The position numbers and the translations under genes were made by a program. The notes beneath the pieces were generated by a model. It worked only from the letters and a program-made list of their open reading frames with translations. It was not told the DNA's origin and did not search any database. Positions 32,769 to 39,201 of a DNA stretch of 64,000 nt are shown here, piece after piece. Position 1 is the stretch's first letter. Every line of letters starts with the position of its first letter. This DNA is from Actinophytocola sp963826035 (GTDB lineage Bacteria > Actinomycetota > Actinomycetes > Mycobacteriales > Pseudonocardiaceae). The stretch covers positions 620,001-684,000 of the forward strand of contig CAWGVZ010000004.1 in the NCBI GenBank assembly GCA_963826035.1. Direction: 5' to 3'.

Positions 32769-33437
32769 TCAGCTTGCGCCGGGGGCGACCACGCCGTTCT
32801 CGTAGGCGTAGACCACGGCGTGCGTGCGGTCGCGCAGGCCGAGCTTCGTGAGCACCCGGGACACGTGCGTCTTCACGGTCGTCTCCCCGAGGAACAGCGC
32901 CCGGGCGATCTCCGCGTTGCTCGCACCCCGCGCGAGCTGCACCAACACCTCGAACTCGCGGTCGGTCAGCTCGGGTGGGCGGTGTTCGGATGGGCGCTGT
33001 TCGGATGGGCGGGTGGGCGAGCCGAACCGGGCGATCACCCGGCGGGTGACCTCCGGGGACAGCAGCGCGTCGCCACGCGCGACGATCCGCACGGACTCCA
33101 CCAGGTCCTCCGGTGAGGCGTTCTTCAGGAGGAACCCGCTCGCTCCCGCGCGCAGGGCCTCGAAGAGGTAGTCCTCGCGGTCGAACGTCGTGAGGATGAC
33201 CACCTTGATCGGACCGCCCGCGCCGAGGATCCGGCGGGTGGCCTCCAGGCCGTCGACGCCGGGCATCTGGACGTCCATGAGCACCACGTCCGGCGTCAGC
33301 TCACGGGCCAGCTCGACGGCCGTCTGCCCGTCACCGGCCTCGCCGACCACCTCGATGTCCTTCTCCGCGCCGAGAATGACCCGGAACCCGGCGCGAACCA
33401 GGTCCTGATCGTCGACCAGCACCACCCTGAGCGTCAC
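32769..33437 (-). CDS. NarL/LuxR-type response regulator
   Basis: A 222-residue response regulator: receiver domain (about 1-120) with acidic pair VLVDDQD, phosphoacceptor Asp55 in DVVLMDVQMPG, conserved Thr/Lys (ILTT, FLLKN) and a LuxR helix-turn-helix (about 150-215, LTDREFEVLVQLARGASNAE). The linker contains a short tandem peptide repeat (PSEQRPSEHRP), matched by GGATGGGCG repeats in the DNA. GAGGAG five bases upstream fixes the GTG start, which overlaps the histidine-kinase stop (GTGA). Targets probably include the adjacent ABC exporter, by analogy with similar loci. Confidence 0.93.
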   Translation of the reverse strand: MTLRVVLVDDQDLVRAGFRVILGAEKDIEVVGEAGDGQTAVELARELTPDVVLMDVQMPGVDGLEATRRILGAGGPIKVVILTTFDREDYLFEALRAGASGFLLKNASPEDLVESVRIVARGDALLSPEVTRRVIARFGSPTRPSEQRPSEHRPPELTDREFEVLVQLARGASNAEIARALFLGETTVKTHVSRVLTKLGLRDRTHAVVYAYENGVVAPGAS

Positions 33438-34702
33438 GTCTTCTCCTCTATCGGCAGGCTGGCTCGCACTCGGTAACCGGTGCCGCGGCGGGGGCCGGCC
33501 TCCAGTTCGCCGCCGTGCACGGCCACCCGCTCCCGCATGCCGAGCAGGCCGAACCCGCTGTCCGGGGTCCCGGCGCCGCGGCCGTCGTCGGTGATCTCGA
33601 TCTCCAGGGCGTTCGCGAGGTAGCGCACGCGGACGTCGGCCGCGTGCGCGCCGGCGTGGCGGACGACGTTCGTCAGGGCTTCCTGCACCACTCGGTAGGC
33701 CGACAGCGCGACGGCGTCCGGCACCGGCCGCGGCTCGCCGTAGACGCCGTGCTCCACCCGCAGGCCGGTCGACCTGGCGGTGGACACGAGCTCGTCCAGC
33801 TGGTCGAGCCCCGGCGTGCCGGACAGTGACACTTGCTCGTCCGCCGGCTGGTCCTCGGCGCGCAGCACGCCGAGCAGGCCGCGCAGCTCGCCGATGGCCG
33901 TGCGCGCCGTCTCCTCCACCGTCTTGAGCGCGGCGCGGGACAGCTCGGGGTCGGTGTCGAGCACCCGCCGGGCGGCGCCCGCCTGGACGCCCATGACCGA
34001 CACGTGGTGGGCGACCACGTCGTGCAGGTCGCGCGCGATGCGCACGCGTTCGGCCACGATCGCGCCGTGCGTGTTCCGTTCCTGGGAGCGGCGCAGCTCG
34101 GCCGTGTTGTGTTCCAGCTCCGCCTTGCGGCGTGCGGAGAGCCAGGCGAGGTTGCCGAAAAAGTACGCGGACAGGAAGTACAGCAGGTTGAACCCGATGT
34201 TGTAGAGCACGGAGGCCAGCACCGGGTCGAGCGGGCCGGCCGCGTCCTCGAAGGGCGGGGTCGGCTCGACCAGGTAGACCACCAGGCTGGCACCGAGCCA
34301 CCCGAACATCGCGGCGATCACGCCGATCCGCGACCAGCGGGCGACCGTGCGGTTCCGCTCCCACGCGCCCGCCGTGTAGATGGCGAGGAACAACGCGACG
34401 GACGGGACGAAGTTGTCGCCCACCTGGCGCAGCTGCGCGGCGACGAACACGACGCCGATCACCAACAGGACGGCCAACGGATAGCGCCGGCGCGCCACGA
34501 GCGGCACGGTCAGCGCGACACCCCAGGCGAACTGCTCGAGCAGCGAGGGCGCCGGCCCGAGCACGAACGCGCCCATGCTGTTGATGAGAACCGTCATGAC
34601 CATGGCGGCGGCCAGCACGGCGAGCGCGAGCAGGACGTCCTGGCGTTGCTCGGCGGGAGTGGGTGGAGGGCGCCGCCACCGGCGCCAGCTACCTGCGTCC
34701 AT
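33434..34702 (-). CDS. Sensor histidine kinase (HisKA_3 type)
   Basis: A 422-residue NarX-like kinase with about six transmembrane segments (residues 22-190), a HisKA_3 dimerisation/phosphorylation motif ARDLHDVVAHH (His227) and an HATPase domain (ITDDGRGAG, GFGLLGMRERV). There is no large extracytoplasmic sensor domain, so the signal is probably sensed in or at the membrane. It overlaps the response-regulator gene by four bases. The upstream 580-base region holds four GTCGGTG motifs reading toward this gene and may be its control region. Confidence 0.92.
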   Translation of the reverse strand: MDAGSWRRWRRPPPTPAEQRQDVLLALAVLAAAMVMTVLINSMGAFVLGPAPSLLEQFAWGVALTVPLVARRRYPLAVLLVIGVVFVAAQLRQVGDNFVPSVALFLAIYTAGAWERNRTVARWSRIGVIAAMFGWLGASLVVYLVEPTPPFEDAAGPLDPVLASVLYNIGFNLLYFLSAYFFGNLAWLSARRKAELEHNTAELRRSQERNTHGAIVAERVRIARDLHDVVAHHVSVMGVQAGAARRVLDTDPELSRAALKTVEETARTAIGELRGLLGVLRAEDQPADEQVSLSGTPGLDQLDELVSTARSTGLRVEHGVYGEPRPVPDAVALSAYRVVQEALTNVVRHAGAHAADVRVRYLANALEIEITDDGRGAGTPDSGFGLLGMRERVAVHGGELEAGPRRGTGYRVRASLPIEEKT

Positions 34703-34792
34703 GGACGGTCAAGGTAGCTGGTGGTCCCGCACGTGGACGAAAGACGCTGTTGATGAGCGCGGACAGGGCTCCGGTTCGATAGTGGCAGATAG

Positions 34793-34972
34793 CACCGACA
34801 AAACCGGTCCGGGGACCCCTGGAATCAATCCTAGTCGCGAGCACCGACAGTTTTCAGCGGTGCGCGGGACACCGGTGCGAGCGCAGAGATCCGGGGCGAA
34901 AATACCGCCTACCACCGACAAAAACGGTCCGGGGACCCCTGATTTCCATTCTACTCGCGAGCACCGACAGTT
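34793..34972. repeat. Duplicated 61-bp unit with four GTCGGTG boxes upstream of the kinase gene
   Basis: Two diverged direct copies (about 34793-34853 and 34912-34972) share CACCGACA..GGTCCGGGGACCCCTG..CGCGAGCACCGACAGTT. CACCGAC starts at 34794, 34843, 34913 and 34962 (spacing 49, 70, 49). On the minus strand each GTCGGTG is followed about 8 bases later by a -10-like hexamer (TAGAAT, TAGGAT, TATTTT, CACTAT), pointing toward the histidine-kinase gene. The rest of 34703-35140 shows no convincing gene. Confidence 0.6.
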
Positions 34973-34984
34973 CTGCGGGTCGCG

Positions 34985-35119
34985 GAGCGAGGAGGGCGCC
35001 TGCGTCGCGGGTGGCCTCCTCGCCGGCGGGAAGGTGGGTGGGCCAGCTGCGGGCGCATCGAACCTTGCCGGCTGGTGCTGGTATGGCGCACGCGAGACCG
35101 GCTCGGGCGGTGGCGGAGC
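34985..35119 (+). repeat. Diverged duplicate segment A flanking the SMR cassette
   Basis: It begins with a GCGAGGAGG...CCTCCTCGC hairpin and continues with CTTGCCG..CTGGTGC.GGTATGG and CGGTGGCGG. A second copy in the same orientation is at 36394-36510. The two copies bound the DUF2238-like remnant, the SMR pair and merR. Confidence 0.5.
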
Positions 35120-35139
35120 AAGGGGACACCGACGCGACG

Positions 35140-35298
35140 ATGAGCACCCAGACGACTTCGAGTGCCCAGGCCCGATCCGCGGCGACGAGCCCGGACCAGA
35201 CGAGCGCGATGCCGACGATCGAGACCAGGAGAGTGCCCTCGCGGTGCGAGACCCTGGGGTCACGACCAAGGAGCGGGGTACCCGTAGCAAGCCTCTAA
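35140..35298 (-). pseudogene. Remnant of a small membrane-protein gene (YjdF/DUF2238-like?)
   Basis: One minus-strand frame reads GRDPRVSHREGTLLVSIVG and then ALVWSGLVAADRAWALEVVW, which looks like the first transmembrane segments of a DUF2238-type inner-membrane protein. There is no usable start codon in frame, and the similarity stops where duplicate segment A begins. It directly follows the second SMR gene and may once have been the third gene of that operon. Family assignment is tentative. Confidence 0.35.
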
Positions 35299-35633
35299 GT
35301 CCGCGTTGGCCTGGGGCGGTCGGAAAGCTTGAGCCAGACGACTCCCGCGATGATCACCGTGAGCCAGAAGGCCTTGACCGGGGTGAGGGTCTCGTCGAAG
35401 AAGAGGGGACCGAGCAGCGCGGCTCCGACGGCGCCGATGCCCGCCCAGACCGCGTAGCCGATGCCCACGTCGATGGTGCGTAGCGCGAGGCTGAGGGCGA
35501 AGAGCGTCAGCAGGAAGAAGGCGACCGCGACGAGCGACCACGAAAGCACGGTGAAGCCCTGGCTGCCCCCGACCGCGAGGGCGTAGCCGACCTCGAAGGC
35601 GCCGGCGAGCAGGAGTACGGGCCACGCGCGCAT
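35295..35633 (-). CDS. SMR family transporter, second subunit of a pair
   Basis: A 112-residue four-helix small multidrug resistance protein. The essential glutamate is in AGAFEVGYAL of helix 1 and the GYAVWAGIGAVGAALLG motif is in helix 3. The ATG overlaps the stop of the first SMR gene (TGATG), so they form a co-translated heterodimeric pair. The W-x-G-I-G form is closer to SugE/Gdx-type exporters (quaternary ammonium or guanidinium) than to EmrE. A MerR-family regulator is divergent. Confidence 0.88.
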   Translation of the reverse strand: MRAWPVLLLAGAFEVGYALAVGGSQGFTVLSWSLVAVAFFLLTLFALSLALRTIDVGIGYAVWAGIGAVGAALLGPLFFDETLTPVKAFWLTVIIAGVVWLKLSDRPRPTRT

Positions 35634-35953
35634 CACGCCACCCCGCCGAGCTGGAGGCCGACCACACCGGCGATGACGGCGGCGATGCCGAGGAGCTTGC
35701 GCCAGTCGAGACGCTGGGCCAAGAGAAGCGCGCCGAGGACCACGATCCCGACGCCGGCGACCGAGGTCCAGATCGCGTAACCGACGCCGACATCGAAGGT
35801 GAGCAGCGCCAGGCTGAGGAAGTAGGTGGCGATGCCGCCGCTGACCAGTGTGGCGATGGTCCAGGCGGGCCGGGTGAAGCCGTGGGCCTTGCCGGCGGAG
35901 ATGGCGACCGCGATCTCGAAGACGACGGCGATGCCGAGGTGGAACCAGTGCAT
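35633..35953 (-). CDS. SMR family transporter, first subunit of a pair
   Basis: A 106-residue four-helix protein with the conserved helix-1 glutamate in VVFEIAVAISAGKAHGFTRP and helix-3 GYAIWTSVAGVGIVVLG. Proton-coupled export of a cationic compound is the family function. It is the promoter-proximal gene of the SMR operon, 82 bases from the divergent merR start. A dyad in that gap (36001-36016) overlaps a TTGACA -35 reading toward this gene. Confidence 0.9.
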   Translation of the reverse strand: MHWFHLGIAVVFEIAVAISAGKAHGFTRPAWTIATLVSGGIATYFLSLALLTFDVGVGYAIWTSVAGVGIVVLGALLLAQRLDWRKLLGIAAVIAGVVGLQLGGVA

Positions 35954-36000
35954 GGTGGGTGTGCTTTCATCGAGGGGACTGTGCCTCTCGATCGTGGACC

Positions 36001-36016
36001 TTCACACTGGTGTCAA
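36001..36016. promoter_or_regulatory. MerR-type operator between the SMR operon and merR
   Basis: The dyad TTnACACnnGTGTnAA lies in the divergent promoter region. Its minus-strand half contains TTGACA (36011-36016), a -35 box directed at the SMR genes, as expected for MerR-family activation of a long-spacer promoter. The -10 is weak. Confidence 0.5.
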
Positions 36017-36035
36017 CTGCAAGAACGGAGGTCTC

Positions 36036-36386
36036 ATGCGTATCGGTGAGCTGGCGGAGGCCAGCGGCGTCAGCGCCCGGTCCCTGCGGTACTACGAGGA
36101 GCAGGGGCTCATCCGCTCCGAGCGCACCCCCGGCGGCTGGCGCGACTTCGACAGCGCCATGGTCGAGCGGGTCGTCATGATCCAGCACCTGTTCGCCGCC
36201 GGCCTGCACAGCGCCACCATCAACGAACTGCTCCCCTGCCTGGAGGCCCCGCCCGAGGAGCGCACGGGCGTCATGGAGCAGCTGCTGGCCCAGGAGGTCG
36301 AGCGCCTCGAGGCCAAGCGACGCGATCTCGATCGCGAGCTCGACACGCTGCGAGCGCTTCGCAGCGAGACGGCGCTGCCCGTCTGA
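36036..36386 (+). CDS. MerR family transcriptional regulator
   Basis: A 116-residue regulator. The winged helix (MRIGELAEASGVSARSLRYY, residues 1-20, then EEQGLI) is followed by a long dimerisation coiled coil (about 75-115, LLAQEVERLEAKRRDLDREL). It lacks the C-terminal cysteine cluster of metal-sensing members; one Cys is present (LLPCLEA). GGAG six bases upstream supports the ATG. Divergent from the SMR pair, which it probably controls in response to a transported cation or drug. Confidence 0.9.
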   Translation: MRIGELAEASGVSARSLRYYEEQGLIRSERTPGGWRDFDSAMVERVVMIQHLFAAGLHSATINELLPCLEAPPEERTGVMEQLLAQEVERLEAKRRDLDRELDTLRALRSETALPV

Positions 36387-36393
36387 TAACCGC

Positions 36394-36510
36394 GAGCGAG
36401 GAGGCCGACGCCCGGCCTCCTCGCCGGTGGGGACGTCAACTAGGCACGTCGGACCTTGCCGCTGGTGCGGGTATGGCTCACGCGCGTCCGGCCCTGACGG
36501 TGGCGGCAGC
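36394..36510 (+). repeat. Diverged duplicate segment B, beginning with the merR terminator
   Basis: It matches 34985-35119 in the same orientation: GAGCGAGGAGG, GGCCTCCTCGCCGG, then CTTGCCGCTGGTGC and GGTATGGCTCACGCG. Internal gaps are present. The first 29 bases form the merR terminator hairpin. Confidence 0.5.
36396..36424 (+). terminator. Terminator of merR
   Basis: GCGAGGAGGCC and GGCCTCCTCGC form a perfect 11-bp stem with a seven-base loop, ten bases after the tandem TGA/TAA end of merR. Confidence 0.8.
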
Positions 36511-36601
36511 CCGGCAGCCACCAGCGCGGGGGTGTCATGGGTTGTTCGACCTTGCTCAAGGCCCCTCCAGTTTGGTCGAGACGGATCGGTTCGTGCTGAG
36601 C

Positions 36602-36663
36602 TGAGTATTCGCGCAGCGCGCGGAAAATGTCAAGACGGTCCGTATCGAGCTGAGCTATACTCA
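36602..36663 (+). promoter_or_regulatory. Leaderless promoter and operator of TetR gene
   Basis: TATACT (36656-36661) is a strong -10 placed so that transcription would begin at or next to ATG 36669, i.e. a leaderless mRNA. TGAGTAT (36602-36608) and ATACTCA (36657-36663) form a distant inverted pair, and AGCTGAG occurs twice; both may be TetR-binding half-sites. Confidence 0.5.
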
Positions 36664-36668
36664 TGTTC

Positions 36669-37250
36669 ATGAGCTGGGGCAACCAGTACCAACGCAACGA
36701 GACGGCGCGGCAGGCGATCCTGACGGCGGCGCTCGAGGTCTGCCGTGAGATGGGCTACGCGGCCACGAGCATCGAGGCGATCGCGCGCCGGGCCGAGGTC
36801 GGCAAGCAGACCATCTACCGGTGGTGGGCGTCTAAGGGCCTGCTGCTGCTCGACGCCCTCGAGGCCCGCTCCGGCGAGTCCGCCACCTTCCCCGACACGG
36901 GCGACGTGGTGGCGGACATGGCCAGCCAGATCCACGCCCTCGGCCGGCTCTTCAGCCACCCCGACCTGGCACCCGTCCTGCGGGCGATCGTCGCCGGGCA
37001 GCAGAGCGAACCCGCGGTCGCCGAACGGTTCATCAACGAGATGCTCGAACCGCGCAGGAAGAGCGCCGAACACCGGCTGGCGGTGGCCGCCGAGCGGGGC
37101 GAGCTACCGCCCGAACCCGGCCCCCTCCACCTGATCGAACTGCTCTACGGACCCATGTACTACCGGCTGCTGGTCACCCACGAACCCATCGACACCGCCT
37201 ACATCGAGGCCCACCTGGCGTCCGTGTTCGCCGTGGTCAGGCGCCACTGA
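36669..37250 (+). CDS. TetR/AcrR family regulator
   Basis: A 193-residue repressor with the helix-turn-helix at about residues 10-60 (TSIEAIARRAEVGKQTIYRW) and an all-helical ligand domain. ATG 36669 is favoured by a -10 box only eight bases upstream, suggesting a leaderless transcript. The last 13 codons and the stop lie in a 135-bp sequence repeated at 39067-39201. Downstream it once met the jetC 3' end tail to tail with a 14-base overlap, as the duplicate copy shows. Its natural target is unknown; nothing links it to the Jet genes except position. Confidence 0.88.
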   Translation: MSWGNQYQRNETARQAILTAALEVCREMGYAATSIEAIARRAEVGKQTIYRWWASKGLLLLDALEARSGESATFPDTGDVVADMASQIHALGRLFSHPDLAPVLRAIVAGQQSEPAVAERFINEMLEPRRKSAEHRLAVAAERGELPPEPGPLHLIELLYGPMYYRLLVTHEPIDTAYIEAHLASVFAVVRRH

Positions 37251-37346
37251 CCGCGTCGGGGTGCTCGGTCAGCGCCGAACCCGTCCAGATCGCGTGGGTG
37301 CAGGCGATCCCCGTGCCACGCTTCGGCCGCAGCACGTCGTAGATGT
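37212..37346 (+). repeat. 135-bp direct repeat, copy 1 (TetR end plus jetC-end remnant)
   Basis: It matches 39067-39201 at 129 of 135 positions in the same orientation. The first 39 bases are the authentic 3' end of the TetR gene. The rest is a dead copy of the last 36 or so codons of jetC (minus strand), cut off at 37346. Confidence 0.92.
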
Positions 37347-37389
37347 AGCTGGTGGTCGTGGCGCCGCCACAGCAGCAGTTGGGCCAGCG

Positions 37390-39069
37390 CTACCGGCCCG
37401 GTACTTCCGGTGCCAGCCAGTGCATCGTTCCGCTGTCGTGGATCACGACGATGCGACTGTCGTCGTCGACCGGTCCGATCACCGCGAAACCGGAGTCCTG
37501 CGCGACGCCCGCGTACTTCAGGGCGATATCGGTGCGGATGACGCCGCTGACGCCGCCACCGACCACCTCGCCTTCACCGTCCACGATCACCACGCAGCGC
37601 ACCGGGTCGGTGATGTCGTAGGCCCAGCCGTGCAGGACCGGGACCGCCTTGCCGTGGAAGAAGGGCGCGGGCTCGTTCGGCTCCATCCACTCGACCGCGC
37701 CGGCCGGGCCCCGCGACCGCTTGTTGCCGATGGTCGCTGCCAGCGGCGCCATCGCGTCGCGGTCCAGCTCGGAGCCCAGCTCGGGGCCGTCGCAGCCGAG
37801 CGTGAAGTCGTCGGTGAAGGGGTAGTGGCCCAACGCCCGCAGCCGGGGGCCGAGTTCACGCGCCAGCGGATACCGGCGGTAGGCGTCGCTGAACCCGCCC
37901 CGGACGGCGACCGCCTCGAGGAAGTGCTCCTCGTTCGCCGCCCGTTCCTCGCGGGCGTACGGCGCGCCGAGCGAGTAGCCGAGCACCCCGACGACGATCG
38001 TCACGCCGGCGATCCGGTAGCCCCACCGATCCGCCCGGTGGTGCACCACCGTGGCCAGCAACACGATGGCCGGCACCGCCATCAGCACGGCGACCGACGT
38101 GTAGCGGGCGGTAGACAGGCCGACCTCCCCGCCGTAGTCGACCCGGGTGACCGTGACCATCACCGCACCCAGGAAGGCGTGGCCCGCCAGTGCCCACCAG
38201 AACCACAGCCGCGGATCCCGCGCGGTCTTGCTGGTGGCGAGGGCGGCGTACCCGGCGAGAATGGCCGCGCCGGCCGCGGCCGCCACCCCGCCGTCGTCCA
38301 CCGTCCACAACTTGCCGACAATGGCGAGGAAGTAGTACAGCAGGCTGCCGAGATCGCTGCTGGACGTCGTGGCCTGCGGCGGGGCGCCGCGGATGCCCAA
38401 CCACAGCACCATGATCACCGCGCCGACCGCCAGCGGCAGCAGCCGGCGCCACCAGGGCTCCCGCCTGACGACGGCGAGCAGCGCCAGCACCGGCCAGACG
38501 GCGAACGCGGTGCCGTACGTGAGACTCGCCAGCAGCGCGAGCCCCCAGGCAGGCCACCACCGGCCCCGCGCGGCGAGCAGCAGGGCGACGACCACGATCA
38601 GGTTCGCCGTCAGCCAGGCGGTCCCGCTCATCGCCCTGGTGAAGTTCCACAGTCCGTGCAGGCTGAAGACCAGCGCCGAGATGGCGACCACCAGACCGGC
38701 CCGCGACAGCGGGGGCAGGGTCCTCGGCAGCGCCGCGCCCAACGCGACGACAGTGAGCGCCGCCACCGCGACCACGAACACGCCGAGCATCCGGTTGTCC
38801 CCGGCGAACAACTCGATGTTCGCCAGGTAGATCAGCGAAGGCAGGCCGAGCATGTGCTCGTTGGACAGGTAGTTCGCCGGGTCGAACGGCTTGAGCGTGC
38901 CGTCCGGGTTCGTGATCCGCGTCAGGAGGAACAGGTAGTCGATGTGCTGCAGCCGCCCGGCCCGCAACACCTCACCCAGCGTCGACGCGATCGGCACCGC
39001 CGCGAACGACGCGACGAGCCACGGCAGCCAACGGCCCGCCAGAAACCGCCGCGCGCGTAGCAGGCTCAC
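37390..39069 (-). CDS. Large multi-pass membrane protein, glycosyltransferase-like topology
   Basis: A protein of about 559 residues with 10-11 transmembrane helices in the first 400 residues and an extracytoplasmic C-terminal domain of about 150 residues (ending IVVIHDSGTMHWLAPEVPG). The helix 1-2 loop contains YLFLLTRITNPDG, and the overall layout is like GT-C glycosyltransferases or the surface-polysaccharide proteins of actinomycetes, but no clear catalytic motif is seen. GTG 39069 lies exactly at the edge of the 135-bp repeat; a GTG at 39102 lies inside it. Neither has a ribosome-binding site, so the native 5' end may have been lost when the segment was inserted. Confidence 0.78.
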   Translation of the reverse strand: MSLLRARRFLAGRWLPWLVASFAAVPIASTLGEVLRAGRLQHIDYLFLLTRITNPDGTLKPFDPANYLSNEHMLGLPSLIYLANIELFAGDNRMLGVFVVAVAALTVVALGAALPRTLPPLSRAGLVVAISALVFSLHGLWNFTRAMSGTAWLTANLIVVVALLLAARGRWWPAWGLALLASLTYGTAFAVWPVLALLAVVRREPWWRRLLPLAVGAVIMVLWLGIRGAPPQATTSSSDLGSLLYYFLAIVGKLWTVDDGGVAAAAGAAILAGYAALATSKTARDPRLWFWWALAGHAFLGAVMVTVTRVDYGGEVGLSTARYTSVAVLMAVPAIVLLATVVHHRADRWGYRIAGVTIVVGVLGYSLGAPYAREERAANEEHFLEAVAVRGGFSDAYRRYPLARELGPRLRALGHYPFTDDFTLGCDGPELGSELDRDAMAPLAATIGNKRSRGPAGAVEWMEPNEPAPFFHGKAVPVLHGWAYDITDPVRCVVIVDGEGEVVGGGVSGVIRTDIALKYAGVAQDSGFAVIGPVDDDSRIVVIHDSGTMHWLAPEVPGR

Positions 39070-39201
39070 CTGGCGGCCGTGTTCGCCGTGGTCAAGCGCC
39101 ACTGACCACGTCGGTGTGCTCGGTCAGCGCCGAACCCGTCCAGATCGCGTGGGTGCAGGCGATCCCCGTGCCGCCCTTCGGCCGCAGCACGTCGTAGATG
39201 T
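39067..39201 (+). repeat. 135-bp direct repeat, copy 2 (TetR-end remnant plus jetC end)
   Basis: The first 39 bases are a dead copy of the TetR 3' end (reading LAAVFAVVKRH and stop), and the rest is the authentic 3' end of jetC. Six mismatches separate it from copy 1, so the duplication is old enough to have drifted or the two copies came from different strains. Confidence 0.92.

Noticed and set aside
34793..34972. CRISPR-like array of the GTCGGTG repeats
   Set aside because: Only two diverged units, unequal spacing between boxes, and no cas genes.
34709..35290. 193-codon minus-strand frame in the kinase upstream region
   Set aside because: It runs through the duplicated repeat units and has mixed codon bias; only a short membrane-protein remnant in another frame is convincing.
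37261..37346. Separate small gene between TetR and the membrane protein
   Set aside because: It is a dead copy of the jetC 3' end, as shown by the match to 39115-39201.
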